Of a stretch of 64,000 nt of DNA, positions 1-7,977 are shown piece by piece. The notes under the pieces were generated by a model. The model saw nothing but the letters and a program-made list of their open reading frames with translations. It was not told the origin of the DNA and did no database searches. Position 1 is the first letter of the stretch. Each line of letters begins with the position of its first letter. Made by a program: the position numbers and the translations under genes. Source of the stretch: Metabacillus niabensis. Its GTDB lineage: Bacteria; Bacillota; Bacilli; Bacillales; Bacillaceae. The stretch covers positions 1-64,000 of the forward strand of contig NZ_CADEPK010000029.1 in the NCBI RefSeq assembly GCF_902829255.1. The letters run 5' to 3'.

Positions 1-424
1 CTGCAACGACAGGATTTAAAATCGGCGCACATGCTAAAAAGACAAATGCAACATGAAGAGGCATTCCTTTTTTAATTAGCCTTCTGACAACAGGGACAAT
101 TGCACATTCACAAACAGGAAAAATCGCCCCGAGTAAAGCAGCAGGAATAACGGCAATGACTGCATTTTTCGGTATATACTTTTTAACTGTTTCTTCCGAC
201 ACAAAGATTTGAATAAGTGAAGAGACAAAAACACCTAGTAAAATAAACGGAATTGCTTCAATAACAATACTTAAAAATATTGTATTCAAATTTAACCATT
301 GCTGAGGGATCGAAAATTCAGACTGAAATTGCTTATAGTCCCAAAAAATAAAAAAGTAGATAAATAGTGCAACTAAAACGAGACCAATTATCTCCTTCGA
401 TTGCTTCAGCATTGTTGTTTTCAT
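1..424 (-). CDS. Permease of the YraQ/YcgR (ArsP_1, DUF318) family, C-terminus beyond the window
   Basis: The gene is cut by the left edge; about 141 N-terminal residues are visible. It starts with ATG at 424-422 behind an AAAGGGG ribosome site. The protein opens with a membrane segment (about residues 12-28), then a second (about 48-70). It then has the family signature PVCECAIVPVVRRLIKKGMP followed by CAPILNP, which is typical of this permease family. Members are integral membrane proteins proposed to move metals or metalloids, but the substrate is unproven. In B. subtilis a relative (YcgR) pairs with the TIGR03943 protein YcgQ, so that partner may lie just off the left edge. A CobW-type GTPase 3.8 kb away makes a metal role plausible; this is inference. 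Confidence 0.8.
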   Translation of the reverse strand, partial: MKTTMLKQSKEIIGLVLVALFIYFFIFWDYKQFQSEFSIPQQWLNLNTIFLSIVIEAIPFILLGVFVSSLIQIFVSEETVKKYIPKNAVIAVIPAALLGAIFPVCECAIVPVVRRLIKKGMPLHVAFVFLACAPILNPVVA

Positions 425-576
425 AATAAAAACCCCTTTATCCAAGTTTCATTACAATTTTTTCATCTCTAGTAAACATTCATCATTGGGATATATCTTG
501 TTAAGAGTGTGAGTGGATGAGGATATGGATAAAGAGTAGAAGGTTTTTACAATAAAACCTTCTACTCTCCCCTTAT

Positions 577-1998
577 TTACTTCGCTTTTTCAAATAAATC
601 AAAAATGATTTTTGCTTGGTCCGTATTGTCTAGTAACCCTTTAAAACGTGAGCTTTCTGGTCCATACGCATAGACAGGAACTTCTTCACCGGTATGTCCA
701 CCTGTTGTCCAGCCTGTTACAGAATGCTCATTGACAATGGCCTCAATCGCATTATCAATTTCTGTTCCATTGTTTGCAGCTGCTGCATCTTTAACTGCTT
801 GAATTTCTTCAGCTGTTATTTGACTATAGAAGTCTGTATCAATGTATTTTTTCATAATTGCCTCAACATCTGCCTCTGCACCTGTTGCAAAGATTTCTGC
901 TGAAATATAATCAGGAGTTTTGTTAAATGCTTTGATTGGTCCTACATGGAAATTATAATCACCATTAGCAACCGCCTTCGTATTCGCTCCTAAAGTTAAT
1001 CCTCCAGTTGCGTGGTCAGCTGTCGTTACAACTAATGTTTCACCATCCTGCTCAGCAAAGTCGATCGCCATTTTAAATGCACGTTCGAATTCTGCCATTT
1101 CGCTCATTGTTGCAACGATATCATTGTCATGCTCAGCCCAGTCGATTTGACTTCCTTCGATCATTAAGAAGAAGCCATCTTCATCTTGACTTAAACGATC
1201 AAGAGCTGCCTTAGTCATGTCTTCTAAAGAAGGAATTGTTTCATCACGGTCAATCGCCTTTGGCAACCCACCATTTGCAAACAATCCTAAAATCTGTCCA
1301 TTTGTATCATTTAATAATTCTTCTTTATTTGTAACAAAGCTATAGCCATCATTTACAAATTCTTCTGCTAGGTTACGATTATCCTTCTTACGTCCTGCCT
1401 CAGGAATAAAGTTTGAAGCTCCGCCACCTAGAAGGACATCAATTTTATGCTCGCCATTAATTAACTCATCATAATAATCATCTGCTAAAGCATCCATATT
1501 TTTACGACTCTCATCATGGGCACCATATGATGCAGGTGTAGCATGAGTGATTTCAGATGTGGCAACTAACCCTGTTGCTTTTCCGTTCTCTTTCGCTTGT
1601 TCTAGAACCGTTTTGTAAATCTTCTTGTCGTTATCCATACCGATTGCATTGTTATATGTTTTATATCCTGAAGACATCGCTGTAGCAGCAGATGCTGAAT
1701 CGGTAATATTTTGCGATGGATCATCTGGATATGTTGTTTGCATACCTACTAAATATTTATCAAACTCCGAACCTTCCATTTCTTTTGTTGAAGGATCATC
1801 GATCATATAGCGGTGCGCAGCTATTGTTGAAGGTCCCATCCCGTCACCAATAAGGAAGATGACGTTTTTTACTTTAGATGCAGATTCATCCTCAGCCTTT
1901 GCTGAATCCTGGTTCAGACCCGCAAAGCTACCAACAACGACTGTAGATAACACAGCAGCTGTGACAAGCTTCTTCGTAATCGCTCGATTAAAGACCAT
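577..1998 (-). CDS. Secreted alkaline phosphatase
   Basis: This is a 473-residue alkaline phosphatase of the PhoA/PhoB family, a zinc/magnesium phosphomonoesterase that releases phosphate outside the cell. It has an export signal ending near ...SFAGLNQDSAKA (about residue 35). Next comes the metal site IFLIGDGMGPS, then DSASAATAMSSG with the nucleophilic serine, HDESRKNMD, EGSQIDWAEHDND, TTADHATGG and finally GWTTGGHTGE near the C-terminus. It ends without a wall anchor, so it is probably released. It lies about 100 bp downstream of a close paralogue on the same strand. I see no PhoP-box array of its own, so it is probably read through from that gene. The pair looks like a tandem duplication. 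Confidence 0.95.
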   Translation of the reverse strand: MVFNRAITKKLVTAAVLSTVVVGSFAGLNQDSAKAEDESASKVKNVIFLIGDGMGPSTIAAHRYMIDDPSTKEMEGSEFDKYLVGMQTTYPDDPSQNITDSASAATAMSSGYKTYNNAIGMDNDKKIYKTVLEQAKENGKATGLVATSEITHATPASYGAHDESRKNMDALADDYYDELINGEHKIDVLLGGGASNFIPEAGRKKDNRNLAEEFVNDGYSFVTNKEELLNDTNGQILGLFANGGLPKAIDRDETIPSLEDMTKAALDRLSQDEDGFFLMIEGSQIDWAEHDNDIVATMSEMAEFERAFKMAIDFAEQDGETLVVTTADHATGGLTLGANTKAVANGDYNFHVGPIKAFNKTPDYISAEIFATGAEADVEAIMKKYIDTDFYSQITAEEIQAVKDAAAANNGTEIDNAIEAIVNEHSVTGWTTGGHTGEEVPVYAYGPESSRFKGLLDNTDQAKIIFDLFEKAK

Positions 1999-2039
1999 TG
2001 GTTTACCTCCTGTTTATTTACTTATAAAAAATGAATAAG

Positions 2040-2075
2040 GGATTTTAGGAACGCAATCGTACGCGCGTCCCCGCA
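2040..2075 (-). other. Intergenic hairpin between the two alkaline phosphatase genes
   Basis: On the transcribed strand GGGACGC pairs with GCGTTCC (with one G-U pair) around a ten-base loop. No T-run follows, so this is not an intrinsic terminator. It may be a processing or stabilising hairpin within a bicistronic message. Confidence 0.35.
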
Positions 2076-2097
2076 TTTCTATTAAAGTAACATTCTA

Positions 2098-3969
2098 TTA
2101 AGCATTCATTTTTGCTTTCTTTCTTTGGTAAAGAACAAAGCCCCCACCTGCAATAAGAATGATGAACCCTACTATTAATAGGTTATAAACATTTGTTGCT
2201 GTTTTCGGTAAGTTGAATCCATTATTATCGGTATCTACACTTGGCTTATCAGAGACATTACTTGGATCCTTTGTACCGTCACTTGGTTTATCTGTGCCGT
2301 TACCTGGGTCTTTTGTGTCATTGCCTTTGTTATCTGTGCCAGGATCTTGATTATCTGCACCTGGGTCTGGCGTTTCCGTGCCTGGATCTGGTTTATCTGT
2401 ACCCGGGTCTGGGTTTTCCGTACCTGGATCTGGGTTATCTGTACCCGGATCTGGATTTTCTGTGCCTGGGTCTGGGTTATTTGTGCCCGGGTCTGGGTTT
2501 TCCGTACCTGGATCTGGATTTTCTGTCCCCGGATCTTCGGTTACTGGAATTTTATTTTCTTCTAATAATGCAAAGATAATTTTTGCTTGTTCTGTATTGT
2601 CAATTAATCCTGCAAAACGTTCTTTTTGTGGGCCATATGCATAAACAGGAACATCTTCACCAGTATGACCACCTGTCGTCCATCCTGTTACAGAATGCTC
2701 ATTAACAATCGCTTCAATTGAATTATCGATTTCTGTTAAATTATTTGTTTGGACTGCATCTTTGACAGCTTGAATTTCTTCCGCTGAAATTTGGCTATAA
2801 AAATTAGCATCAATATATTTCTTCATAATTGCTTCTACATCAGCATTTGGACCAGCAGCGAAAATTTCTGCCGCAATATAATCAGGTGTTTTGCTGAAGG
2901 CTTTGATTGGCCCTACATGGAAGTTATAATCTCCATTTGGAGTAGCCTTTGTGTTTGCGCCTAGTGATAATCCACCTGTTGCATGGTCAGCTGTTGTTAC
3001 AACTAATGTGTGACCGTCTTGTTCAGCAAAATCAATTGCTACTTTAAACGCCTTTTCAAAATCATCCATTTCACTCATTGTGCCAACGATATCATTATCA
3101 TGCTCAGCCCAGTCGATTTGACTTCCCTCTACCATTAAGAAAAAGCCTTGCTCATCACTGCTTAATTTATCAATAGCTACTTTTGTCATATCCTCTAAAG
3201 AAGGAATGCTGTCTGGTCGGTCAATCATTTTAGGAAGACCACCTGTTGCAAATAACCCTAAAACTTGCTCATTTTCGTCAGCTAGTAATTCTTCTTTTGT
3301 CGTCACATAGCTATACCCATCTTTTTGAAATTCTTCGACAAGGTTGCGATTATCGATTTTGCGACCGTCTTCTGGAATAAAATTGCTAGAGCCGCCACCA
3401 AGTAATACATCAATTTTATGATTGCCATTAATTAATTCATCGTAATAGTCGTTAGCAATCGCATCCATGTTTTTACGACTTTCATCATGGGCACCATATG
3501 ATGCAGGTGTTGCATGTGTAATTTCAGAGGTTGCAACAAGACCTGTCGCCTTTCCGTCCTCTTTCGCTTGCTCTAGAACTGTTTCGTATGGATTTTTATT
3601 AGGGTCCATCCCAATAGCATTGTTGTATGTTTTGATACCAGATGCCATAGCAGTAGCTGCTGATGCTGAATCTGTAATATTCTGTGCTGGGTCATCAGGA
3701 TATGTTGTTTGCATACCGACTAAGTGTTTATCAAATTCCGTTAATTCCATTTCTTTTGTCGAAGGATCATCCTTCATATAACGATGTGCTGCAATCGGGG
3801 AAGGCCCCATCCCATCACCAATTAAAAAAATGACGTTTTTTATTTCAGGTGTCTCTTCAGTATTCGCCTTTGCCGATTCTTGTCTTAATCCTGCAAAGCT
3901 TCCAATGACTAAAGTAGACAAAACGCCAAAGGTGACTAGTTTTTTTGATAATCCACGTTTCACTACCAC
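2098..3969 (-). CDS. Alkaline phosphatase with C-terminal proline-rich spacer and LPKTA wall-sorting signal
   Basis: I start this gene at GTG 3969, seven bases after AAAGGAGG, not at the upstream in-frame ATG at 4011. That gives 623 residues. The catalytic part (about residues 35-465) has the same motifs as the neighbouring phosphatase: IFLIGDGMGPS, DSASAATAMASG, EGSQIDWAEHDND, TTADHATGG and GWTTGGHTGE. A run of DPGT(E/D/N)NP-type heptads follows. The C-terminus is a sortase signal: LPKTA, a hydrophobic stretch, then the basic tail YQRKKAKMNA. The enzyme should be covalently wall-bound. LPxTA-type signals are handled by YhcS/SrtC-like (class D) sortases; no sortase gene is in the window. A PhoP-box-like array lies about 60-105 bp upstream. 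Confidence 0.93.
   Translation of the reverse strand: MVVKRGLSKKLVTFGVLSTLVIGSFAGLRQESAKANTEETPEIKNVIFLIGDGMGPSPIAAHRYMKDDPSTKEMELTEFDKHLVGMQTTYPDDPAQNITDSASAATAMASGIKTYNNAIGMDPNKNPYETVLEQAKEDGKATGLVATSEITHATPASYGAHDESRKNMDAIANDYYDELINGNHKIDVLLGGGSSNFIPEDGRKIDNRNLVEEFQKDGYSYVTTKEELLADENEQVLGLFATGGLPKMIDRPDSIPSLEDMTKVAIDKLSSDEQGFFLMVEGSQIDWAEHDNDIVGTMSEMDDFEKAFKVAIDFAEQDGHTLVVTTADHATGGLSLGANTKATPNGDYNFHVGPIKAFSKTPDYIAAEIFAAGPNADVEAIMKKYIDANFYSQISAEEIQAVKDAVQTNNLTEIDNSIEAIVNEHSVTGWTTGGHTGEDVPVYAYGPQKERFAGLIDNTEQAKIIFALLEENKIPVTEDPGTENPDPGTENPDPGTNNPDPGTENPDPGTDNPDPGTENPDPGTDKPDPGTETPDPGADNQDPGTDNKGNDTKDPGNGTDKPSDGTKDPSNVSDKPSVDTDNNGFNLPKTATNVYNLLIVGFIILIAGGGFVLYQRKKAKMNA
2341..2545 (-). repeat. 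In-gene 21-bp repeats coding DPGTxNP heptads
   Basis: About nine degenerate copies of a 21-bp unit encode the proline/glycine-rich wall-spanning stalk of the anchored alkaline phosphatase. The repetition opens long false reading frames on the other strand. Copy number at such arrays commonly varies between strains. Confidence 0.85.
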
Positions 3970-4025
3970 TACATTTCCTCCTTTGAATATATTTTTCCCA
4001 TACAAATACAATGGTAGTTTTATAT

Positions 4026-4075
4026 TGTTAAGCTACCTTTTACGTATTTTGTAGATTTCGTTAAGATTTTGTAAA
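4026..4075 (-). promoter_or_regulatory. PhoP-box-like array upstream of the wall-anchored alkaline phosphatase
   Basis: Reading the minus strand, TTTACA (4075-4070) and TTAACG (4064-4059) sit 11 bp apart. TTAACA (4031-4026) falls in the same 11-bp phase and TCTACA (4055-4050) is close to it. B. subtilis PhoP binds TT(A/C/T)ACA-like hexamers spaced by about 5 bp. The array lies between the phosphatase and the divergent CobW-type gene and could affect both. The same TTTACAAAAT-N-TTAA core recurs upstream of the large phosphoesterase at 18.5 kb. Confidence 0.6.
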
Positions 4076-4204
4076 TTTTCGAAAAGAATATTGTCGAAGC
4101 GCGAAGGAAGAAATATGATAGAAAGGATCTAGTCGTAATGCTTCCTATTTGAGGTAAAACAAAAACGATATTTTCTAGCTACAGAAAAGAACGGGGGTAC
4201 TTTT

Positions 4205-5179
4205 ATGAGTCAAGTAACCGATGTTTATATCATTAGTGGGTTTTTAGGTAGCGGAAAAACTACTGTATTAAAGAGATTAGTAGAGGATAGTCAGCTTAAA
4301 GGAAAAAAGGTTGGGATTATCTTAAATGAACTCGGTGATACAAATGTCGAATCACATCTTTTTAAGACAGAAAAAATGGTTGAATTATTAAATGGCTGCA
4401 TTTGTTGCTCGATGCAGGAGGATTTAAAATTAACGCTTAACCAATTTATTGACAACTCTGTTGATATTTTGCTCATAGAAGGAACAGGTGTTGCCAATCC
4501 ATCTGAAATCGTCGAGGCGATAACAGCCCCTGTTTATATTGATCATTTTGCAATCCGCTCCATCATTAGCTTAGTTGATGCGAGTCAATATCTTGAATAT
4601 CAAAGTATCTTTTCAAGCTCAAAGGAAATTCGAACGCTATTAAAGGAACAAATCAACTGCGCTTCACTCATTGTCTTGAATAAAACCGATTTAGTAACAG
4701 AGAAAAAACTAGAAAAGATTCTTGCCTCCATACGTAAAACAACTAGTGTCGAAACGCCAATTATAAAATCAACATTTGGTGATGTAGCAATGAACGAGTT
4801 GCTGCTATCTAGAGTGCAGACATTAGAGCTTACGAAAGAAGCTGAGCAGCCAACATGTAGCTGTCATTCAGATGATTGTAATCATAAGCACGATCATCAA
4901 CATGCAACGCTAAAAGCAGTGAAATTAACAGACGTCCCTAAGTTTACTAAAAAGGAATTTGAAGCATGGCTTAAACAACTTCCTAACGATGTTATTAGAG
5001 GAAAGGGAATCATTACGTTTAACGATGGTGCGACTGCCTACTCTTTTCAATATTCCTCAGGGCGCCTTTACGTTGAAGAAGTTGAGACATCACAGCCCTC
5101 CATCATTATTTTGATAGGCGATCGTCTCGATAGTGAGCGTATTAAAGAGTCATATAGGCTTCTATTACAAAATAAATAA
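4205..5179 (+). CDS. CobW/YciC-type G3E GTPase, probable metallochaperone
   Basis: This is a 324-residue G3E-family GTPase. The Walker A motif GFLGSGKTTVLKR is at about residues 13-25. The metal-binding CxCC motif GCICCSM is at about 64-70 and NKTDLV (guanine specificity) at about 159. A Cys/His-rich linker, TCSCHSDDCNHKHDHQHA (about 218-235), precedes the C-terminal CobW domain. Family members deliver zinc or other metals to client proteins. The gene is divergent from two alkaline phosphatases, which are zinc enzymes, and close to a possible metal permease. Feeding those enzymes with metal is an attractive but unproven idea. I saw no Zur-type operator. A strong terminator follows directly. 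Confidence 0.88.
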   Translation: MSQVTDVYIISGFLGSGKTTVLKRLVEDSQLKGKKVGIILNELGDTNVESHLFKTEKMVELLNGCICCSMQEDLKLTLNQFIDNSVDILLIEGTGVANPSEIVEAITAPVYIDHFAIRSIISLVDASQYLEYQSIFSSSKEIRTLLKEQINCASLIVLNKTDLVTEKKLEKILASIRKTTSVETPIIKSTFGDVAMNELLLSRVQTLELTKEAEQPTCSCHSDDCNHKHDHQHATLKAVKLTDVPKFTKKEFEAWLKQLPNDVIRGKGIITFNDGATAYSFQYSSGRLYVEEVETSQPSIIILIGDRLDSERIKESYRLLLQNK

Positions 5180-5189
5180 TTTAAAGCAA

Positions 5190-5234
5190 AAAGCCGAGTC
5201 TCTTGGATTTATGAATAGAGACCCGGCTTTTTCT
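5190..5234 (+). terminator. Intrinsic terminator after the CobW-type gene
   Basis: AAAGCCG-A-GTCTCT pairs with AGAGAC-C-CGGCTTT around a short loop, followed by TTTTTC. It lies 10 bp after the stop codon. Confidence 0.9.
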
Positions 5235-5363
5235 TGTCATCATAAGTAATGCAGTAATTCTATACATAGGAACGCCAGCGATATGGTGACTCTCGGAATT
5301 GCTGCAATAGATTATCTCAAGAGGCAATGGAGAGCTCCGAACTACCCGTAATTTCAGAGCTAG

Positions 5364-5924
5364 TTAAAAGGAAAAAAGTAATTTTATGCCAAAAGCAAAT
5401 AAAATACTGCCTCCAAGAGCTTCACTATATGAGCCAATCCATGATTGAACCCTTTTGCCAATAAGCAGTCCAAACCATGTTAAAATCATACTAATGATTC
5501 CAAAAATAGCAACTGTTAAAATCGTTTTCGCCCCATAGATTCCTAAGCTTAAACCAACTGAAAAGCTATCTAAGCTCACGCTAAGTGCAAACACGATGAG
5601 CCCCATTCCTACAGGTGTTATTAACGGCTTTTCTTCCTTACTAAATGACGCAAAAATCATTTGCGCTCCGAGTAATATTAATAACCCACCGCCAAGCAAT
5701 GTCGCAATCGTTCCAAAGGTATCACTTAATAGCCTTCCAATTACCATTCCAACTAATGGCATTACTATATGAAATACACCGATTGTGACACCGATGTAAA
5801 AGATTTGTTTCATTCTAAGTCTAATTAAGCCCATCCCAAGGCCTACAGAAAATGCGTCCATGCCAAGTGCCAATGCCATAATTATTAATGTAAAAAGTTC
5901 ATTTATCACCGTTTCTAAGCTCAT
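5364..5924 (-). CDS. mntP: Putative manganese efflux pump MntP (YwlD)
   Basis: This is a 186-residue protein with six predicted membrane segments in two similar halves. Each half carries the family motif with a buried aspartate: MDAFSVG near residue 20 and LDSFSVG near 115. MntP exports excess Mn(II). I prefer the second ATG (5924), six bases after GAGGAGG; the first ATG at 5927 is only three bases away from it. In B. subtilis ywlD sits in the same place beside ywlC (tsaC), so the right side of this gene is syntenic and the left side is not. A hairpin lies immediately before the ribosome site, but I could not see the yybP-ykoY manganese riboswitch core. Confidence 0.9.
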   Translation of the reverse strand: MSLETVINELFTLIIMALALGMDAFSVGLGMGLIRLRMKQIFYIGVTIGVFHIVMPLVGMVIGRLLSDTFGTIATLLGGGLLILLGAQMIFASFSKEEKPLITPVGMGLIVFALSVSLDSFSVGLSLGIYGAKTILTVAIFGIISMILTWFGLLIGKRVQSWIGSYSEALGGSILFAFGIKLLFSF

Positions 5925-5937
5925 CATTACCCTCCTC

Positions 5938-5967
5938 GGACACGCCTAGTTAACTTTATGCACGTCC
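5938..5967 (-). promoter_or_regulatory. Leader hairpin immediately before the mntP ribosome site
   Basis: On the mRNA strand GGACGTGC pairs with GCGTGTCC (eight pairs, two of them G-U) around a 14-base loop. It ends within a few bases of GAGGAGG. The position suggests control of translation initiation. No T-run follows. Confidence 0.4.
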
Positions 5968-6202
5968 GATTTGAATTAGAACTTTTAAGGGGTAGACCGC
6001 TCTATTTATTCCTTAATAGCTGATGATACCTATGGTGTCAGATATATTTTTTGATTGTGTCTAAAAACATTACGATGATTTGTTATTCACTTGAATTTTT
6101 AATTTATAGGATGGGCATGGATGGAGGCACTAAGTGTGTCAGCGGAAAACTTACAAGTGGAGGGAGCAGGAGGCCCTATTTTACCTGCCATTATCAATTC
6201 AT

Positions 6203-6239
6203 TAAAAAAATCCCAAGGCTATCTTTGAATAGCTTGGGA
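6203..6239 (-). terminator. Intrinsic terminator after tsaC
   Basis: TCCCAAGCTAT pairs with ATAGCCTTGGGA (one bulge) and is followed by TTTTTTT on the minus strand. It begins about 10 bp after the tsaC stop. The 260 bp between here and mntP hold only the mntP leader. Confidence 0.9.
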
Positions 6240-6249
6240 CATTCATTCT

Positions 6250-7293
6250 TTATTCTTCTACTACACGGTTACCCGCTGCCTTAAGCAGGCGATTCATGAT
6301 CGCTTCTCCAACTCCTGACTTCGGAAAGCTTTCACTGATGATAATATCGATATCCGTTTCATCAAATGTTCTTAACGTATCATAAAGCTCTGTTGCGACC
6401 GTACGTAAATCATCTCTGCTTCCACAGGCGATGACTTTATCTGCTTGAAGATAGGGGATTCCTTCACTTGTTGTTAGTACACCTACAGATTTTCCTGCTT
6501 CCTTATATTCATTTACTAGCTTTTGAATAAATGAATAATTTCCGTTTGCTATAATGACGGGCGCATTTGGTGAATAGTGTGTATATTTCATTCCGGGTGA
6601 CTTCGGTGCATGTCCCTCTTCAACGAGCGCCTTGTCAACGGATACTTCACCAACTATCTTTTCAAGTTGCTCCTTTGTTATTCCACCTGGGCGTAAAATT
6701 GCCGGGATGTTTGTTGTACAATCTAATACTGTTGATTCAACGCCAACACCTGTTGGGCCCCCGTCAACAATTCCACCAATTTTCCCGTTCAAATCATGAT
6801 ATACATGTGAGGCAAGGGTTGGACTAGGTTTTCCTGAACGATTTGCACTAGGTGCTGCAATTGGAACATTCGCCTCCTTAATTAAAGCAAGGGCGAGCTG
6901 ATGATCAGGCATTCTTACGCCTACTGTATTAAGTCCAGCTGTGACGAGTTTCGATAACCTCTCACCTTTTTTGGGTAATATAAACGTTAACGGACCTGGC
7001 CAAAATTCATCGATCAGTTTATACACATAGTCAGGAATATTTGTCACGATATCATCTAGACTTTTTTTCGAAGCAATATGGACGATTAACGGGTTATCGG
7101 CTGGTCTCCCCTTTGCTGCAAAAATCTTTTGGACCGCTTCATCTGAATAAGCGTTAGCACCTAATCCGTAAACGGTCTCTGTCGGAAAGGCGACTACTTC
7201 ATTTTCTGTTAATAATTTTGCTGCTTGTGAAATATGTGAATAACTAGTGGATAAGTTTTCCGAGTCATCCACAGTCCATATTTTTGTATTCAT
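6250..7293 (-). CDS. tsaC: L-threonylcarbamoyladenylate synthase, Sua5 type (YwlC)
   Basis: This is a 347-residue two-domain Sua5-type enzyme. It makes threonylcarbamoyl-AMP from threonine, bicarbonate and ATP, the first step of the t6A37 modification of ANN-decoding tRNAs. The N-terminal YrdC domain (about residues 20-205) shows AFPTETVYGLGANA, AKGRPADNPLIVHI, FWPGPLT and SANRSGKPSPT. The SPGMKYTHYSP motif (about 230-240) leads into the C-terminal Sua5 domain. It is followed by its own terminator. A cluster of DnaA-box-like sequences lies immediately upstream, at 7387-7459. Confidence 0.95.
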   Translation of the reverse strand: MNTKIWTVDDSENLSTSYSHISQAAKLLTENEVVAFPTETVYGLGANAYSDEAVQKIFAAKGRPADNPLIVHIASKKSLDDIVTNIPDYVYKLIDEFWPGPLTFILPKKGERLSKLVTAGLNTVGVRMPDHQLALALIKEANVPIAAPSANRSGKPSPTLASHVYHDLNGKIGGIVDGGPTGVGVESTVLDCTTNIPAILRPGGITKEQLEKIVGEVSVDKALVEEGHAPKSPGMKYTHYSPNAPVIIANGNYSFIQKLVNEYKEAGKSVGVLTTSEGIPYLQADKVIACGSRDDLRTVATELYDTLRTFDETDIDIIISESFPKSGVGEAIMNRLLKAAGNRVVEE

Positions 7294-7386
7294 TTACTCT
7301 AACTCCCTTTTCACCGTTCAATTCTATTACTAATCATAGCATATTCGTCCTTGTAGTATATAAAATGAACGACATGAAAACAAGCC

Positions 7387-7459
7387 TTATCCACATTTTG
7401 TGGATAAGGCTGTGGTTATTGTGGAAAACTATGTGGATATATCCACATTATGTGGATTT
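7387..7459. promoter_or_regulatory. Cluster of DnaA-box-like nonamers (candidate DnaA-binding locus)
   Basis: TTATCCACA at 7387-7395 and its exact inverse TGTGGATAA at 7399-7407 are perfect DnaA boxes. One-mismatch boxes follow at 7420-7428 (TGTGGAAAA), 7432-7440 (TGTGGATAT) and 7439-7447 (ATATCCACA). Two-mismatch boxes are at 7411-7419 and 7451-7459. That makes seven boxes in 73 bp. The cluster lies between tsaC (ywlC) and ywlB and overlaps the last bases of ywlB. Genome-wide binding studies in B. subtilis reported DnaA binding at the ywlC intergenic region, if I remember correctly, so this is probably its counterpart. There is no dnaA or dnaN nearby, so it is not oriC. Confidence 0.75.
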
Positions 7460-7891
7460 TACCATTATTTTCGCATTTGCATCATTTGCTGATTCCTTCA
7501 TATGCTGTAAAGCCATTAATTTTGAGGGGATTTTCTCCTGGTCAATCTCATCAAAGCCCATTAATGATAAAAATTGGACAGATGCTTCTTTGTTTGTGAC
7601 TAAATACAGATCTTTTAATCCTTTTTGTTCAGCAAGTGATTGAATGCTTTGAAAAAGAGTTAAGATGTGGGCTTGCTTCAGCTTGTCCGATACGACAAGT
7701 GAACGTAATAACCCTGTGTCCTCCATTGGTTCAATCCCGATACAGGCGACAATCTCTCGCTCCTCATTTTCCATTATGACAAAATAATCTATTAAACATT
7801 CAAATCCCTCTGAACTGACCCCAGCCATATCAACAAACGCTACAAGCCTATTTAAATCCTTCTCTTTTGCAACCTTTAACTGATAAAACAT
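7448..7891 (-). CDS. ywlB: GNAT-family N-acetyltransferase YwlB
   Basis: This 147-residue protein has the GNAT fold pattern. It begins FYQLKVAKEKDLNRLVAFVDMAG, has a central strand EIVACIGIEP and the acetyl-CoA-binding strand-loop LLRSLVVSDKLKQAHI (about residues 80-95). It ends with LYLVTNKEASVQFLSLMGF. The substrate is unknown. Position between tsaC and spoIIR matches B. subtilis ywlB. The last codons overlap the DnaA-box cluster. Confidence 0.8.
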   Translation of the reverse strand: MFYQLKVAKEKDLNRLVAFVDMAGVSSEGFECLIDYFVIMENEEREIVACIGIEPMEDTGLLRSLVVSDKLKQAHILTLFQSIQSLAEQKGLKDLYLVTNKEASVQFLSLMGFDEIDQEKIPSKLMALQHMKESANDANAKIMVKST

Positions 7892-7960
7892 ACTCTCACC
7901 TCATAAATTGTTATTTCTACTTCAACTCTATGAGGCAAAAACTAGATTTATTCTATTTTT

Positions 7961-7977
7961 TTGGGGACAGTCCCCAA
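7961..7977. repeat. Short palindrome, GGGGAC-A-GTCCCC family, copy 1
   Basis: TTGGGGAC-A-GTCCCCAA is a perfect inverted repeat with a one-base centre, between spoIIR and ywlB. It shares its core with four more copies around spoIIR. It resembles REP-type palindromes that are spread by RAYT (IS200-like) transposases in other genomes. Confidence 0.8.

Noticed and set aside
2241-2644. Long plus-strand open frames rich in Gly/Pro/Leu or Trp/Val
   Set aside because: They are shadows of the 21-bp repeats coding the wall stalk of the minus-strand alkaline phosphatase.
4009-4011. ATG start for the anchored alkaline phosphatase at 4011
   Set aside because: The AAAGGAGG ribosome site lies downstream of it and points to GTG 3969, which also gives a normal signal peptide.
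4012-4204. Zur operator before the CobW-type GTPase
   Set aside because: No inverted repeat resembling the B. subtilis Zur box is present; only PhoP-like hexamers are seen.
5928-6250. Manganese (yybP-ykoY) riboswitch before mntP
   Set aside because: I looked for the conserved core and could not find it; only a simple hairpin next to the ribosome site is visible.
6051-6284. 77-codon plus-strand frame before the tsaC terminator
   Set aside because: It runs through the tsaC terminator and into the antisense of tsaC, has no good ribosome site and no protein-like features.
7387-7459. Replication origin
   Set aside because: Dense DnaA boxes are present, but there is no dnaA, dnaN or long AT-rich unwinding region, and the gene context is the ywlC region.
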